Source: Talaromyces rugulosus
Taxonomy: Eukaryota; Ascomycota; Eurotiomycetes; Eurotiales; Trichocomaceae
Assembly (NCBI RefSeq): GCF_013368755.1
Contig: NC_049563.1
Location: 3,968,001 to 4,032,000 of the forward strand
Length of the DNA stretch: 64,000 bases
Direction of reading: 5' to 3'
The notes under the pieces were generated by a model, which made no database searches, had not been told where the DNA came from, and saw only the letters and a program-made list of their open reading frames with translations. The first letter of the stretch is position 1. Each line of letters starts with the position of its first letter. Positions 62,008-64,000 of this stretch are shown piece by piece. Made by a program: the position numbers and the translations under genes.

Positions 62008-63518
62008 TCATGCGATGTTCGATGATCGTGGCGTTTCCTTGTCCCTTTCCCTTTCCCTTTTCACAAAATGCATCACCTCCCTCACCGAGAAAATGAGCCG
62101 CTGTAAGATGAACTCCAATGTAACTGCATCCATCACTTGGTATGGCACTCTTTGATTGTTCGCCATGCGCGAAATATGGGTGATCCGCTGGCGCAGTACG
62201 TCTGTCGTAGAGTTGCTCCTTGACAAGACCCGATCGACAAGTATCACCTTTACCATCTTGCTCTCTTCCTCAGAAACAGTCCATCTGCCGAAGACTACGA
62301 CAGGTATATTTTGGGCCTTCTCCAGAGAGCTCTGCTGTTCTTGCATAGCCCAGTTGAACACCGTCTGCAATGTCGTAATAATCAAGATGAGCACCTTGGA
62401 GTCAATCCAACACTGTTGGCAGTTGAGCGCGCTTGTGGCGTGATCCAGGATTTTGCTAGCCCTGGAAAATATGCTGTCTAATGGAGGCCGCATATGCTTT
62501 CGCTCTATGGCGTTCAAGAAACATAGTTGGTCTGTTAACGTCCTCAAACACTCACAAGCACAAGTCTCTCTCTCCTCGTCTTCGTCACTGCCGGATGAGT
62601 GGCCCGTCTGTGGCATAGATCTTCTTGCGGTGTCACTTTCCGCCGCGGTCTGCAGTGGCATCAGTATCCTCGAGCTCGTTGTTTGTGGAAGTGTTGTGGC
62701 GGGGGCGGCGCTTTCTGCTGACACTCTCCCGTTCTCCGAGGTGGAAATATTCGATCCATTGTAACTGCCTGGAAACTGGTGGCGAGCTTCTCCAGAAAGG
62801 GGTGAGCTATGTAGTGTGGCGATGAAGAACATCGTTGTACTTACCTGGGAAATGCCCAGAATCCGTAAGGACCGGCGTTAACATCTGAAACTGTGGTAGT
62901 ACGATGATCAGTTATCAACTCTTCTCGAGGATGATTATTTATTTTGCTGACAAGACCTGCGCACCTGGAGAAGGCCTCTGTCTATCGGACCGGAATGCAA
63001 AGATGCGTCTAAGTCGAAGGGGTTCTGTATAATTTGTTCATCCAGACACATGCTGAGCTGGTCATCGGTGCCGGTGCCGGTAGAGGATAGAGCGGACCAG
63101 TGCATCCACGGTGTAATGGGTACTGGCGTAGTCATGGGAGCAGAGGTCTCTTGCTCTGGCTCAACGCCCCGGTCTAGAAACGGTTGAGAATCAGTAGAGC
63201 TGGCAGCATTCGCACTGTTTGTAGCCATCTGGTCTAGTTTCTCGAGTGTCCTCTTGTTCCGGACGCCTTTAGGCTTGCCTAGTTTAGCCATGTAGCTATA
63301 TGTGCATTCAGTGTTACTTTAAGAACTGGAGTGAGCATTTCCAACCCGACGCAGAACAGACTGGAAATGCCGAGTACTTACTTTTTGCTACATTTCTCAC
63401 ACGGTTTCCCGCCAGTGCATCGTGTTTTAACTCGATGGCAGCTGTCACAGGCCAAGCGCAGCCGCTTGGATGCCGGTTGTGGCTGGTCTAGTAACTCGTT
63501 GCTGAAGCTTTGATCCAT
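62008..63518 (-). CDS. second AflR-type Zn(II)2Cys6 regulator
   Basis: Exons on the minus strand: 63518-63382, 63295-62965, 62884-62845, 62789-62008; phases close to 429 aa. The zinc cluster is near the N-terminus: [20 protein letters not shown] then EKC, followed by a basic [12 protein letters not shown] segment as in AflR relatives. A Ser/Thr/Pro-rich middle follows. The C-terminus has the AFLR-domain pattern: [18 protein letters not shown], then [20 protein letters not shown] and a cysteine-containing helical region. The last acceptor was chosen (exon start 62789) because the nearer AG does not keep phase; this is the least certain junction. Positioned beyond the transposon, it may bound the cluster or control genes further right. 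Confidence 0.85.
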
Positions 63519-64000
63519 GTAAAGTCTGGACTTGGTAGACAATTGTCGTCAACCGCTGATTCTATGCATCCAAAACTGAGGAATATAAGAGGCATAAAAT
63601 CAGAAACTAGGTAGTAATTTGTTAGGTAGCCAAGTTCCCTCTGACTGTTGAATACGAGCAAAGTTCCATCTAGCCGTCAAATACGAGCACGAGTCTAGTC
63701 AGAGTCTTGGTAGAATACGTTGGTAGTTGATGTTTAAGAATAGTGTACGAGTAATCAGCTGCGGATGATGTTGATTACTAGGTGTGGATGCGTCCTGGAC
63801 TGCTCATGTCGGTGAGACTAGATCCTTGTAGGAACCAGACTAGACTAGACAAGCACGAATCAGACTTCATTGAGAAGTTGGTTTTGTTGGGCGCCTCTTG
63901 CGCACTCTCGGGGAATTAAAGCGCAATCAGCCACATGCAGAATAACACCTAATGGGGAAACATGTCAGACAATATTACAATCTCACATACATACTACGTA
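63519..64000. other. upstream region of second regulator, window end
   Basis: 482 bp with no supportable gene. Partial direct repeats occur (AATACGAGCA at about 63651 and 63679, and TAGACTAGAC-like units near 63843). Probably the regulator promoter. Confidence 0.35.

Noticed and set aside
62761..62832. In-frame start at 62832 for a shorter version of the second regulator
   Set aside because: It would omit the zinc cluster. The upstream exons join with correct phase and carry all six cysteines.

Overview
The window is a piece of a filamentous ascomycete chromosome, most likely Eurotiomycetes (Aspergillus/Penicillium-type). The signs are genes broken by many short GT-AG introns of about 50-80 bp with CTAAC/CTGAC-like branch sites, Zn(II)2Cys6 regulators, a full-length Gcn1, and a dense secondary-metabolite locus. 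No RNA gene is certain. Exon coordinates were worked out by hand from splice sites, reading phase and family motifs.

Region 1 (1-18.7 kb) is housekeeping. A DHX29-type DEAH helicase runs off the left edge on the minus strand. It is divergent from GCN1 (2673 aa), which is followed by ribosomal protein eL19, whose start codon is split by an intron. Then come a RidA-family protein, a single-pass membrane protein of the Mid2/cell-wall-sensor type, and a conserved fungal protein of unknown function.

Region 2 (18.7-30.9 kb) has a 7.2 kb stretch with no supportable gene (AT-rich, homopolymers, microsatellites). It leads into a large Zn2Cys6 regulator (1202 aa) with a His-Pro repeat. A short telomere-like repeat lies about 400 bp upstream of the first cluster gene.

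Region 3 (30.9-63.5 kb) is a biosynthetic gene cluster. In order: a 14-TM-type MFS exporter, divergent from a dimodular NRPS (A-T-C-A-T-C); an O-methyltransferase remnant; a THEM6-like hot-dog thioesterase-family protein; an AflR-type regulator; a cytochrome P450 carrying a one-base frameshift and two GC-AG introns; a 5'-truncated branched-chain aminotransferase; an intact second P450, divergent from a highly reducing PKS (KS-AT-DH-MT-ER-KR-ACP, no release domain); a decayed Fot1/pogo-type transposon; and a second AflR-type regulator.

The separate reducing PKS and two-module NRPS, with two P450s, a thioesterase-like protein and an aminotransferase, suggest a polyketide-peptide product or two co-located pathways. 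I do not recognise the cluster as a characterised one. The P450 frameshift, the truncated aminotransferase, the methyltransferase fragment and the transposon scar suggest it is being remodelled or is partly decayed, although both megasynthases read as intact.
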